Assembly (NCBI GenBank): GCA_964420365.1
Contig: CAYQTA010000003.1
Location: forward strand, 1-24,163
Source: JAMOQA01 sp964420365
GTDB lineage: Bacteria; Acidobacteriota; Polarisedimenticolia; J045
Direction of reading: 5' to 3'
DNA: 24,163 nucleotides
A program made the position numbers and the translations under genes. How positions within the stretch are numbered: the first letter of the stretch is position 1; the number at the start of each line of letters is the position of its first letter. Below, one piece after another: positions 1-7,357 of the stretch. The notes under the pieces are model-generated. The model did not search any database. It was not told where the DNA came from and was given only the letters and a program-made list of their open reading frames with translations.

Positions 1-2
1 GA

Positions 3-638
3 GATGCGTTGAGTTCGGGCCCGGGACGGGGTTCCTCCCGGAAGCGGGCCCCGGTCCCCGGCCCCGACGCCGCCCACCGCCGGGTGCGACGCGTCGTGAT
101 GCTCCGGGAGGGCGAACGGTGCGCGAACCCGTCGTGCGGGAGGCGGGCCGAGCACGCGCACCACGTCGTGCCGCGGGCGGAAGGAGGACCGTCGACCGTC
201 GCCAACGAGGTCGCGGTGTGCGGGAAGTGCCACGCGCTGATCCACGCCGGGCTCCTCGAGGTCAGGGTGCTCCGCGACGGCCGCCTGGTCTTCCGCCCCA
301 GGTGCGGGGTCCCGGTCGAGGAGCGCCTGCGCCGGGCGGAACGGGAGGCCTCGCGAAGGCTGCCGGTCTACCGGCTGGAAACCGCCGGCGGGCCGCCGGC
401 GACCGGCCCCGGCCGGGGCGCCGTCGCGGACGCGCCGCCGCGTCGCCCGGAACGGCGGGCGGGCACGCGGCGGATCGAGGACCTGGCGTGGGGGCTGAGG
501 CGGCTGGGCGTCCCGGGGAAGGAGGCGGTGGAGCGGGTGCGGTGGGCTCTCTGCCAGGTGGACCCGGAAGATGCCGCCGACGACGCGAAGGTCCTCGTCC
601 TCGCGATCCGGGGTCCCGGGGAGGACCGCCGCCGCTGA
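3..638 (+). CDS. HNH endonuclease with RuvA-C-like C-terminal domain (5' partial)
   Basis: Likely an HNH-family nuclease. The HNH core lies at about residues 28-80 counted from the TTG at 9. It has a CANPSC knuckle, the paired histidines of HAHHVVPRAEGG, a conserved Asn (ANEVAVC) and a closing CGKCHALIH. Residues about 157-200 (IEDLAWGLRRLGVPGKEAVE and what follows) resemble the helical domain III of RuvA, a pairing I know from HNH proteins of high-GC bacteria. The frame is open to the left edge without a stop, and no start has a visible ribosome-binding site. The first 25 residues are low-complexity. Related proteins usually carry a longer N-terminal region, so the true start is probably outside the window. 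The DNA target is unknown. It converges with the bat operon. Confidence 0.7.
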   Translation, partial: DALSSGPGRGSSRKRAPVPGPDAAHRRVRRVVMLREGERCANPSCGRRAEHAHHVVPRAEGGPSTVANEVAVCGKCHALIHAGLLEVRVLRDGRLVFRPRCGVPVEERLRRAEREASRRLPVYRLETAGGPPATGPGRGAVADAPPRRPERRAGTRRIEDLAWGLRRLGVPGKEAVERVRWALCQVDPEDAADDAKVLVLAIRGPGEDRRR

Positions 639-639
639 C

Positions 640-840
640 CGGCGACCGGCTGCCCGCCCGCTGGCCGACGCGCTTGCCTGCTGGCCCATCCGGCCCGCCG
701 GCCGACCCGCCTGCCTGCCAGCGGACCTGGTTGCCCGCCCGCTCGCTCGCCGCCCGACCCGCCTGCCTGCCGGAGGACCTGCTTGCCCGCCTGCCGGCCG
801 GCGGACCTGCTTGCCTCCCCGCTCGCCGGCGACGGCGGGC
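640..840. repeat. Degenerate 52-bp tandem repeat in convergent spacer
   Basis: The 208-nt gap between the HNH stop and the batE stop is filled by related C/G-rich units. An identical 18-mer, ccgacccgcctgcctgcc, occurs at 702-719 and 754-771, an offset of 52 bp. The similarity continues into a g-rggacctg-s-ttgcc segment near 720-736 and 772-787, and a third, shorter copy of that segment starts near 800. The flanks (640-700 and 810-840) look like decayed copies. No gene is convincing here. An imperfect stem with loop gcga at 829-832 lies just past the batE stop, but no T-tract follows it. Confidence 0.6.
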
Positions 841-846
841 GAAGAC

Positions 847-1677
847 CTACGACTTCGCCGACGTGGCCGACGTGCCGGGCCGTCCCGGGCGCACGGGGGC
901 GACGGCGTCCCGGGGCAGCCAGCCGGCGGGGCCGCCCGGGACGCGAACGTAGACCCAGTCGCCGCGGGCGCGGCCGAGCTCGACCTCGAGCCCCTCGTGG
1001 ACCGTGAAGAGGACCGGGTTGTCCGGTCCGGGGCCGGACCGCGCCTCGGCCCGCTCGGCCAGGACGACCGCCGAGCGGTCCGTCGCCCGCAGCCAGGCGA
1101 GGCCGAGGGGCGGGGTCGCCAGGAGGACGGCGAGGACCAGCACGGTGATCCCGGCTCGACGGAGGGCCGGGGCGCGCCGCCGCCCGCCCCCCCGCCGCCG
1201 TCCGCCGAGGAGGCCGACCAGCAGGAGCGCCGTCCCGATCCACTCGAGGGTGATCGCCGCCGCCAGCGTCCCGCGCTCGGGCAGGAGCGCCAGCCAGCGG
1301 GCGAGGATCTCGCGTCCCCCGTCCGCGCCCTCGCTCGTGTCGGCGAGGCGGCCGCGGACCCACTCGAGGTTCGCCCGGGCGTCCTCGTGGCGCGGGTCGA
1401 GGCGGAGCGCGCGGCGCAGGGCGAGGACCGCCTCCCCGTACTTCCCCTCGTGGGCGAGGACGGTCCCGAGGTCGTACCAGGCCTCCGGGTCGTGGACGCC
1501 CTGCTCCACGACCGCCCGGAGATCCCGCTCGGCATCCTGCCAACGTCCCGCCTCCGCGGCGGCCGCCGCCCGCTCGAGGAGCGCCCGGGGGGCGGGCGTC
1601 GCCGCGGGCGCCGGTCCCGGCAGGAGAACGACCAGCACGGCCGCCAGCGCGAACCACCGAGCCGTCCGCCCGTTCAT
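847..1677 (-). CDS. batE: BatE-like TPR / SH3 membrane protein
   Basis: Last gene of the Bat operon (276 aa). An N-terminal signal or anchor segment (residues 1-25) is followed by TPR helices at about 28-110 (DPEAWYDLGTVLAHEGKY and RALRLDPRHEDARANLEW are typical). Two hydrophobic segments follow at about 125-157 and 172-195, then a C-terminal SH3-like domain at about 200-262 (EARSGPGPDNPVLFTVHEG, then GDWVYVRV and GWLPRDAV). This TPR-TM-SH3 order matches BatE of Bacteroides-type aerotolerance operons. The ATG overlaps the batD stop as ATGA (1674-1677), which suggests coupled translation. A role as a periplasmic scaffold or peptidoglycan-facing subunit is inferred from family and position. Confidence 0.85.
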   Translation of the reverse strand: MNGRTARWFALAAVLVVLLPGPAPAATPAPRALLERAAAAAEAGRWQDAERDLRAVVEQGVHDPEAWYDLGTVLAHEGKYGEAVLALRRALRLDPRHEDARANLEWVRGRLADTSEGADGGREILARWLALLPERGTLAAAITLEWIGTALLLVGLLGGRRRGGGRRRAPALRRAGITVLVLAVLLATPPLGLAWLRATDRSAVVLAERAEARSGPGPDNPVLFTVHEGLEVELGRARGDWVYVRVPGGPAGWLPRDAVAPVRPGRPGTSATSAKS

Positions 1678-3446
1678 CGCGGCACCTCCCTCGTGACCGC
1701 CCGCGCGGCGTCGATCACCCGGTCGATCTCCCCGACCCCCGCGTAGCGGATCGCCTCCGCCTCCTCGAGGGTCTCGACGAAGCGACGGGCGAGCGCCTCG
1801 TCCCCCGTCCGTTCCGCGAGGCCGCGGAAGAGGCGGGTCCGGTCCAGGGGGCGGGACGGCTCGCCGAGCACCTCCCCGGCCCAGGCGTGGAGCGCCTCGA
1901 TCACCTCGCGGGCCGCGCCGGCCGGGTCGGAGGCGGACCGCCGCGCGGCGGCCCCGAGACGCCTCGCCACCGCCGCCCGCACCCGCGCCCGCCGCCCCGC
2001 CGGCGACCCGGCCCAGCGGGCGGCCAGCGGGCCGAGGACCGTCACGCCGAGGAGCAGGAGCGGCGGCACCAGGGCGAGCACGACCAGGAACGGCGACCTC
2101 CACGGCGGCCTCTCGAGGTCCCGGAGGGGCCGGTCCGGCACGTGGAGCCAGCGAAGACGGTCCCCGCCGCTTGCCGCAACCGGGGCCGGTCCCCCGGGCG
2201 CCGCCGGTCCCGCCGCCCCGGGCGTCACCTCGAGGGGCATCGGCGGCACGGTCGCGACCCGGTATTTCCCGGTCGAGGGATCGAAGTAGGCGAACCGGAC
2301 CGGCCCGATCTCCACGCGGCCCGGGGCCCGCGGCACGAGCGGCACGTCCCACGTGCGGAAGCCGGGGCCCTGCCGCTTCTCCACCGGGTCGAACGCCTGC
2401 ACGTCCGGCGGCAGGGTCACCGCGGGCGGGGAGGCGGTCGCCAGGTTCCCCTCGCCGCGGACCGTCACCTCGAGCTGGGCGGCCTCGCCCGCCGCCACCC
2501 GTGCCCGGTCGAGGCGCGCCTCCAGGGCGAACTTCCCCACGGCGCCGGAGAAGTCCGGCGGCCGGCCCTCCTCGGGCAGCGGCCGCACCTCGATCGTCTT
2601 CGCGGGGGCGACCAGGCCGACCCGCTCGGCGAAGCCGCCGAAGGTCATCCCGAAAACGTCCTCCCGGCGCCGGACCACGCCGACGGTGAACGGCACCGGC
2701 GGGATCGTCAGCTTCCCGCTCCGCGTCGGCGTCAGGCGTCGCCGGAAGAGCACCCAGCCGACCCACTCCCGCCCGGCGTCGTCCCGGAAGGTGTACCGCG
2801 TGCTCCTGGGGGAGACCGGCTCGTCCTCGACGAGGAACCCGGGGACCGGGTCCAGGTGGTCCGGGTCGTACCCCTGGATCTTCACCCGGGACTCGAGCCG
2901 GTACTCCAGAAGGATCGACTCGCCGAGCCAGACCCGGTCCCGGTCGACGACGGTGCGCACCCGGACCTCGTCGTTTCCTCCCGGGGCCGTCGCTCCGGCC
3001 CCGGCCCCGGCCTTCCCCGGGGCCTTCGGGGCCTCGAGGATCTTCACCGTCACCGGCTCGGTCCGGATCGTCTCCCCGTCCACGTCGATCTCGAACGACG
3101 GGATCTCCCCCTCGCCGACCCCGGCGGGCAGGTACTCGAGGACGAACTGCTTGACCGCGGAGAAGCGGCCGTTGATCCACGAGACCTGGGTCGAGGTCGA
3201 GGCGCCGCCGGCCGGGAGGAGGTTCTTCCCGCGGGGCGGCCGTCCGGCGAGGGTCGCCGCCGTCGCGCCTTCGCCGGAGACCGTGATCGTCACCCGGACC
3301 CGCTCGTCGGTCCGGACCGTGCGCGGTTCGACCCGGACCTTGACGTTCGGCCCGCCCGCGGCGGCCGGCAGCCACGCGGCGAGGACGGCCGCCGCGGCCA
3401 GCAGGGCGATGGCCCGGGTGGAGGGGCGACGGGTCGCGTGGTTCAC
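1674..3446 (-). CDS. batD: BatD-like protein
   Basis: A 590-aa envelope protein. It has a signal peptide (about 1-31), several beta-rich periplasmic segments (about 33-410; VRVEPRTVRTDERVRVTITV at the start is the typical BatD opening), one membrane segment (about 451-475) and a helical cytoplasmic tail (about 490-590). Length and architecture match BatD, which sits beside the VWA proteins BatA and BatB in aerotolerance operons. The biochemical role is unknown in the family. I chose the GTG start at 3446 because it overlaps the batC stop as GTGA, lies just before the signal peptide, and the frame upstream is batC antisense-type noise. The tail resembles that of the DUF4381-like protein encoded at 6347-7357. 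Confidence 0.85.
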   Translation of the reverse strand: MNHATRRPSTRAIALLAAAAVLAAWLPAAAGGPNVKVRVEPRTVRTDERVRVTITVSGEGATAATLAGRPPRGKNLLPAGGASTSTQVSWINGRFSAVKQFVLEYLPAGVGEGEIPSFEIDVDGETIRTEPVTVKILEAPKAPGKAGAGAGATAPGGNDEVRVRTVVDRDRVWLGESILLEYRLESRVKIQGYDPDHLDPVPGFLVEDEPVSPRSTRYTFRDDAGREWVGWVLFRRRLTPTRSGKLTIPPVPFTVGVVRRREDVFGMTFGGFAERVGLVAPAKTIEVRPLPEEGRPPDFSGAVGKFALEARLDRARVAAGEAAQLEVTVRGEGNLATASPPAVTLPPDVQAFDPVEKRQGPGFRTWDVPLVPRAPGRVEIGPVRFAYFDPSTGKYRVATVPPMPLEVTPGAAGPAAPGGPAPVAASGGDRLRWLHVPDRPLRDLERPPWRSPFLVVLALVPPLLLLGVTVLGPLAARWAGSPAGRRARVRAAVARRLGAAARRSASDPAGAAREVIEALHAWAGEVLGEPSRPLDRTRLFRGLAERTGDEALARRFVETLEEAEAIRYAGVGEIDRVIDAARAVTREVPR

Positions 3447-4354
3447 CAGTCCTTCTCCCTCTTCTTCCCGGCGGGGACCCGGCGCCGGAGCGCCCGGCGC
3501 AGGGCGTCCTTCTCGTCCTCGGCCAACCGGCGGAGCAGCCGCTCGGCCATCTCCCGCGCTTCCCGGTCCTCGGCGCCTTCCTTGCCGGCCGCCGCGCCCG
3601 CCTGCCGTTCCTGCCGCGGTTGCTGCTGCCCGCCCTGCCGCAGCCGGTCCTGCTCCTGCTGCGCCCGGTCTCCCTGCCGTTTCTCCCGGTTCTCTTCCTG
3701 CTGTTGCTGCTGCTGTTGCTGATCCTGCCGCCGGTCCTTCCCTTGTTGCTGCTGCTGCTGCCGTCGCTGCTGCTCCTGCCGTTCCCGTTGCTGCTCCCCC
3801 TGTTGCTGCCGTTGCTGTTGCTGCTCGGATCCCTGCCGGCCCCGCTCGCTCCGGTCCTGCTGCTGCTCCTGCCGGTCCCGGCCGCCTCCCCCCTGCGGCT
3901 GCCGCTGCTGCTGCTGCTCGCGGCGAAGCTGCCGGAGGGCGAGGTCCAGGTTCCGGCGGGCTTCCTCGTCCCCGGGGTCGACGAGGAGCGCCCGGGTGAA
4001 CGCCTCCGCCGCCGCCCGGGCGTCCCCGCCGAGCAGCTCCGCGAGGCCCCGGTTGTACCACGCGTCCCGGCGGATCGTCCCCTCGCCCAGGCTCGCCGCC
4101 CGGTCCCATGCCTGCCGCGCCTCGTCGAGCCGCCCGAGGCGGGCGAGGGCGTTCCCGAGGTCGAAGAGGATCCGGGGGTCGTCGGGGGCGCGGGAGAGCG
4201 CCTCGGTGTAGTGGCGGACCGCCTCCTCGGCGTTTCCCTCCTCGAGGGCCCGGTTTCCCTCGCGGGTCTCCCGCCACGTCGTCTGCCACGGGTCGAACCC
4301 GGTCCCCAGCACGAGGAGGACCAGCGCCGCCGCCACCGCGAGCCGGCCGCGCAT
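3443..4354 (-). CDS. batC: BatC-like TPR protein with long Gln/Arg-rich tail
   Basis: A 303-aa protein. It has an N-terminal hydrophobic anchor or signal (about 5-20) and TPR units at about 30-142 (EEAVRHYTEALSRAPDDP and AEAFTRALLVDPGDEEARRN). An extreme low-complexity tract at 147-251 follows, where I count 48 Gln in 105 residues, mostly with Arg, Glu and Asp. A charged helix (about 260-292) ends the protein. TPR proteins with a charged, Gln-rich linker are usual for BatC, but this tract is long. The ATG at 4354 shares one base with the batB stop (TGATG). A GTG three bases upstream (4357) would give the GTGA overlap seen at other junctions and is an equal candidate. Likely a protein-protein adaptor of the Bat complex. 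Confidence 0.85.
   Translation of the reverse strand: MRGRLAVAAALVLLVLGTGFDPWQTTWRETREGNRALEEGNAEEAVRHYTEALSRAPDDPRILFDLGNALARLGRLDEARQAWDRAASLGEGTIRRDAWYNRGLAELLGGDARAAAEAFTRALLVDPGDEEARRNLDLALRQLRREQQQQRQPQGGGGRDRQEQQQDRSERGRQGSEQQQQRQQQGEQQRERQEQQRRQQQQQQGKDRRQDQQQQQQQQEENREKRQGDRAQQEQDRLRQGGQQQPRQERQAGAAAGKEGAEDREAREMAERLLRRLAEDEKDALRRALRRRVPAGKKREKDW
3602..3916 (-). repeat. CAG/CAA triplet-rich tract inside batC
   Basis: On the coding strand this is a long run of CAG, CAA, CGG, CGA-type codons encoding the Gln/Arg tract. On the plus strand it appears as repeated ctg/ttg triplets. The longest unbroken Gln run is eight (residues 212-219). Mixed CAG and CAA use suggests selection on the protein rather than pure slippage, although triplet repeats can expand and contract without breaking the frame. 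Confidence 0.8.
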
Positions 4355-5364
4355 CACGCCACCTCCCGGCGCCGCCGGCGGTCGACCAGCATCGCCTCGA
4401 GGGCGGCGAGGACGAAGGCGGCCGCGAGGGGCCAGCGGTACCGCTCCGCCCGCCGCCGCGGGAGGGTCGCTCCCAGGTCGCTCCGCTGGAGCCGCGAGAG
4501 CGCCTCGACCACCCGGTCGACCCCCTCGCCGAAGCCGGTCGCCCGGGCGTACGCGCCGCCGCCCGCCCGCGCGATCTCCGCGAGGGTGGCCTCGTCCAGG
4601 CGGCTCGTGACGACCTTTCCGTGGCGCTTCTCGTAGCCGACGAGCCGGCCGGCGTCGTCGAACTCGGGGACCGGCGCCCCTCGCGAGGTGCCGACCCCGA
4701 CCGCGTAGACCGTGATTCCCTCGTCCGCCGCGCGCCGGGCCGCCTCCACCCCGTGCCCCTCGAGGTCCTCGCCGTCCGAGAGGATCACCAGCACCTTCCG
4801 GGCCCGGGCGTGCCGGGCGAAGAGGCGCCGCGCCTCGTCGATCGCCGCGCCGAGGTCGGTTCCCTGGGCGGAGAAGAGCGAGGGATCCGCCGCGTCCAGG
4901 TAGAGGGCGAGGGCTCCCCGGTCGAGGGTGAGCGGGCACAGGGTCGCCGCCGTCCCGGCGAACCCGACGAGGCCGACCCGGTCCGAGGGGAGCTTCCGCG
5001 CGATCTCCCGGGCGATCGCCCGGGCGACGACGAGGCGCGAGGGGGCCAGGTCCTCGGCGAGCATCGACCGGGAGAGGTCGAGGGCGATCACGAGGTCGAG
5101 CCCCTTCACGTGCAGCTCCTCCTCGGTTTCTCCCCACCGGGGACGGGCGAGGGCGAGGAAGACCATCGCCGCCGCCAGCACGAGGAGCAGGCCCCGGACG
5201 AGCGGCCGGGGCGAGGGCTCGACGAGGGCGATCCGGTCGGCGGTCCCGGGCCGGGCGAAGCGCAGGAGGCGGCGCCGGCGGGCCCGCCGCTCGAGCCAGA
5301 GCACGAGGGCGAGGAGGGGCAGGAGCGCGAGGCCCCACAGCCAGCCCGGCGCGGCGAACGTCAC
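4354..5364 (-). CDS. batB: BatB-like VWA-domain membrane protein
   Basis: A 336-aa protein. Membrane segments lie at about 8-24 and 56-74, a von Willebrand A domain at about 88-280, and a C-terminal hydrophobic segment at about 308-326. The metal-ion-dependent adhesion site is intact: DLSRS (D96, S98, S100), Thr169 in GTDLG, and Asp197 in LSDGED. Such domains bind Mg2+ and mediate protein-protein contact. The GTG start overlaps the batA stop as GTGA (5361-5364) and precedes the first membrane helix. It differs from BatA by a shorter C-terminus and lies directly before the TPR gene, as in known batA-batB-batC orders. Confidence 0.9.
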   Translation of the reverse strand: MTFAAPGWLWGLALLPLLALVLWLERRARRRRLLRFARPGTADRIALVEPSPRPLVRGLLLVLAAAMVFLALARPRWGETEEELHVKGLDLVIALDLSRSMLAEDLAPSRLVVARAIAREIARKLPSDRVGLVGFAGTAATLCPLTLDRGALALYLDAADPSLFSAQGTDLGAAIDEARRLFARHARARKVLVILSDGEDLEGHGVEAARRAADEGITVYAVGVGTSRGAPVPEFDDAGRLVGYEKRHGKVVTSRLDEATLAEIARAGGGAYARATGFGEGVDRVVEALSRLQRSDLGATLPRRRAERYRWPLAAAFVLAALEAMLVDRRRRREVA

Positions 5365-6350
5365 GGCAGCCTCCCCGCGGTGAACCGCGCCACCGCGACC
5401 TCCAGCAGGAAGAGCAGGCCCGCGGCGAGCAGCCACGGCTCGAACCGGTCGGACCAGGCGACGTAGACCTTCGTGTGGATCTCCGTCTTCTCGAGCGCGT
5501 CGATCGTGCGGAAGATCTCCTCCATCTTCCCGGTGCGGTCCGCGCGGAAGTAGCGGCCCCCGGTCTCCCGGGCGATCGCCCGGAGGGTGTCCTCGTCGAT
5601 CTCCACCGGCATCGGCCGGGTCACCGTGCCGCCGCCGGGCAGGGGGACCGGCACCGGCGCGAACCCGTGGGTGCCGATCCCGATCGTGTAGACCCGGATC
5701 CCCCGGCTCTTCGCCAGCTCCGCCGCGGTCTCGGGGGCGATCTCGCCCGCGTTGTTGACGCCGTCGGTCACCAGGATCGCCACCCGGCTCTTCGCCGGGC
5801 TCGCGTCGAGGCGCGCGACCGCGGCAGCGAGGCCGAGGCCGATCGCCGTCCCGTCCTCCCCCCGGCGGGCGAAGTCGACCTCGTCGAGGATCGCGAGCAG
5901 GGCGTCGTGGTCGAGCGTGAGCGGGCAGGCGGTCCAGGCGTCCCGCGCGAAGACGACGAGGCCGAGCCGGTCGTGGGGCCTGCCTTCCGTGAACTCGCGG
6001 ATCGTCCTCCGGGCGACCTCGAGGCGGTTCGGCTCGAGGTCCATCGCGCGCATCGAGCCGGAGTGGTCGAGCACGACGACGATGTCGACGCCGCGGGTCG
6101 TCACCTCCTCGCCGCGGATCCCCGCCTGGGGCCGGGCGAGGGCGATCGCCGCCAGCACGAGGAACCCGACCCGCAGCACCCGGGAGGCGTGGACCAGGCG
6201 CGACCGCCACCCGGGCCGCGCGCCCGCCAGCAGCGAGAGGTCGGGCCAGAGCAGCACCGGCGGCCGGCGCGAGGCGCGCCACCAGGCCCGGAAGATCGGC
6301 AGCAGGGCCAGGAGGGAGAGCAGGGCGAGGGGGGAGGCGAGGCGCATCAT
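5361..6350 (-). CDS. batA: BatA-like VWA-domain membrane protein
   Basis: A 329-aa protein of the BatA type. Membrane helices lie at about 5-20 and 57-73, a VWA domain at about 86-285, and a C-terminal helix near 305-322. The MIDAS motif is complete: DHSGS (D95, S97, S99), Thr168 in GEDGTAIG, and Asp196 in VTDGVNNAG. The paired WPDLSLL segment after the first helix is typical of the family. The first of two adjacent ATG codons overlaps the upstream stop as ATGA (6347-6350), so I chose it. BatA and BatB are thought to form a membrane complex driven by the MoxR ATPase, and both are present here. Confidence 0.92.
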   Translation of the reverse strand: MMRLASPLALLSLLALLPIFRAWWRASRRPPVLLWPDLSLLAGARPGWRSRLVHASRVLRVGFLVLAAIALARPQAGIRGEEVTTRGVDIVVVLDHSGSMRAMDLEPNRLEVARRTIREFTEGRPHDRLGLVVFARDAWTACPLTLDHDALLAILDEVDFARRGEDGTAIGLGLAAAVARLDASPAKSRVAILVTDGVNNAGEIAPETAAELAKSRGIRVYTIGIGTHGFAPVPVPLPGGGTVTRPMPVEIDEDTLRAIARETGGRYFRADRTGKMEEIFRTIDALEKTEIHTKVYVAWSDRFEPWLLAAGLLFLLEVAVARFTAGRLP

Positions 6351-7357
6351 GGCCGGTCCTCCCCCTCCGGCGCGCCGGCGGCCTCCCGCGTTCCCTGTAC
6401 CCGCCGTTCCCGCTGCTCGCGCCGCTCCCGCGCGATCCGCTCGATTTCCCGCCGCAGCTCCTCGGCGGCGGCCCGGAGCTCCGCCACCGGCGGGCGCGCC
6501 TCGGCGAACTTGACCAGGTCGAGCTCGGCGAGCCACCGGTCGAGCCAGGCGGCCGCCCCGGGATCGAAGCGGGCCTCCCGCAGCAGGCGCCGGCACTCGC
6601 CGGTCGTCCGCTCGAGGAGCGGCACGCCGGCGATCTCGCCGAAGAACCCCTTCGCGATCTCCCCGAGGGCGTCGGCGAACGGCTTCCTCTCTCCCCGCTC
6701 GAGGAGCCCCCGGGCGAGCAGCTCGTCGAGGGCCCGGAGCGCCCGCACCTCCGGCGGCTCGGGGGGAGGCCCGGGCTTTCCGCGGGGCTTCCGGGGCCGT
6801 TCCCGCCCGCGGAGCCGCCGGGCGAGCAGCACGCCGCCGGCGAGCAGCAGGGCGAGCACGCCGGCTACCGCGGCGAGCCCGGCCCAGTCCGGCGGAACCG
6901 GGACCGGGGGCCGGGCCGGCGCCGGGTCCTGCGCCTCCTCCCGCGGCCGCGCTTCGAGGGTCAGCGCCTCCGTCCGGGCGACCACCCGGCCGCTCCCGTC
7001 CGCCAGCTCCACCGGCGCCAGCTCGGCCTTCCCGAGGGCGGCGAGCAGCACGAGGAGGACGTCCTTCCCGCCGGCCCGGTCGTCCCGGGGGACGAGGCGC
7101 AGGGGAAGCGGCTCCCCCGCGCGGGGCTCGGGCCTGCCGGCGAGGCGGGGCCGGTCCGGCCGGGCGCCCTCCGGCCACTCGAGGGCGAGCCCGACCACGT
7201 CGCCCGGGTGGAGGGCCACGTCCCCCTCCAGCGGGACCGCCTTCCCCTGCCGGAGCACGAAGGCGGGATGGAGAGGCACCGTCGCCGGGCCGTCCCCGGC
7301 CGGGGCCCCGGGGACGGCGGCCAGGAGCAGGACGGCGAGCGCGAGCAGGCGCCTCAC
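6347..7357 (-). CDS. DUF4381-like membrane protein of the Bat operon
   Basis: A 336-aa protein with a signal peptide (about 1-21), a beta-rich periplasmic part (about 25-135), a Pro-rich linker, one membrane helix (about 159-180), a basic Pro/Arg stretch and a helical cytoplasmic domain (about 205-310). Cytoplasmic features such as FADALGEIAKGFFGEI, TTGECRRLL and the ELDLVKFAE element fit the DUF4381 / BatD-tail type often found between DUF58 and batA. The GTG start overlaps the DUF58 stop as GTGA (7354-7357). The family has no firm biochemical function. It may connect the periplasmic part of the complex to MoxR or DUF58, which is inference. Confidence 0.75.
   Translation of the reverse strand: MRRLLALAVLLLAAVPGAPAGDGPATVPLHPAFVLRQGKAVPLEGDVALHPGDVVGLALEWPEGARPDRPRLAGRPEPRAGEPLPLRLVPRDDRAGGKDVLLVLLAALGKAELAPVELADGSGRVVARTEALTLEARPREEAQDPAPARPPVPVPPDWAGLAAVAGVLALLLAGGVLLARRLRGRERPRKPRGKPGPPPEPPEVRALRALDELLARGLLERGERKPFADALGEIAKGFFGEIAGVPLLERTTGECRRLLREARFDPGAAAWLDRWLAELDLVKFAEARPPVAELRAAAEELRREIERIARERREQRERRVQGTREAAGAPEGEDRP

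Noticed and set aside
640..840. CRISPR-like array
   Set aside because: Repeats are degenerate with no unique spacers of constant size and no cas genes nearby.
3620..4636. Plus-strand poly-Leu open frame resembling a membrane protein
   Set aside because: It is the antisense reading of the CAG/CAA tract of batC; the Leu runs are ctg/ttg triplets.
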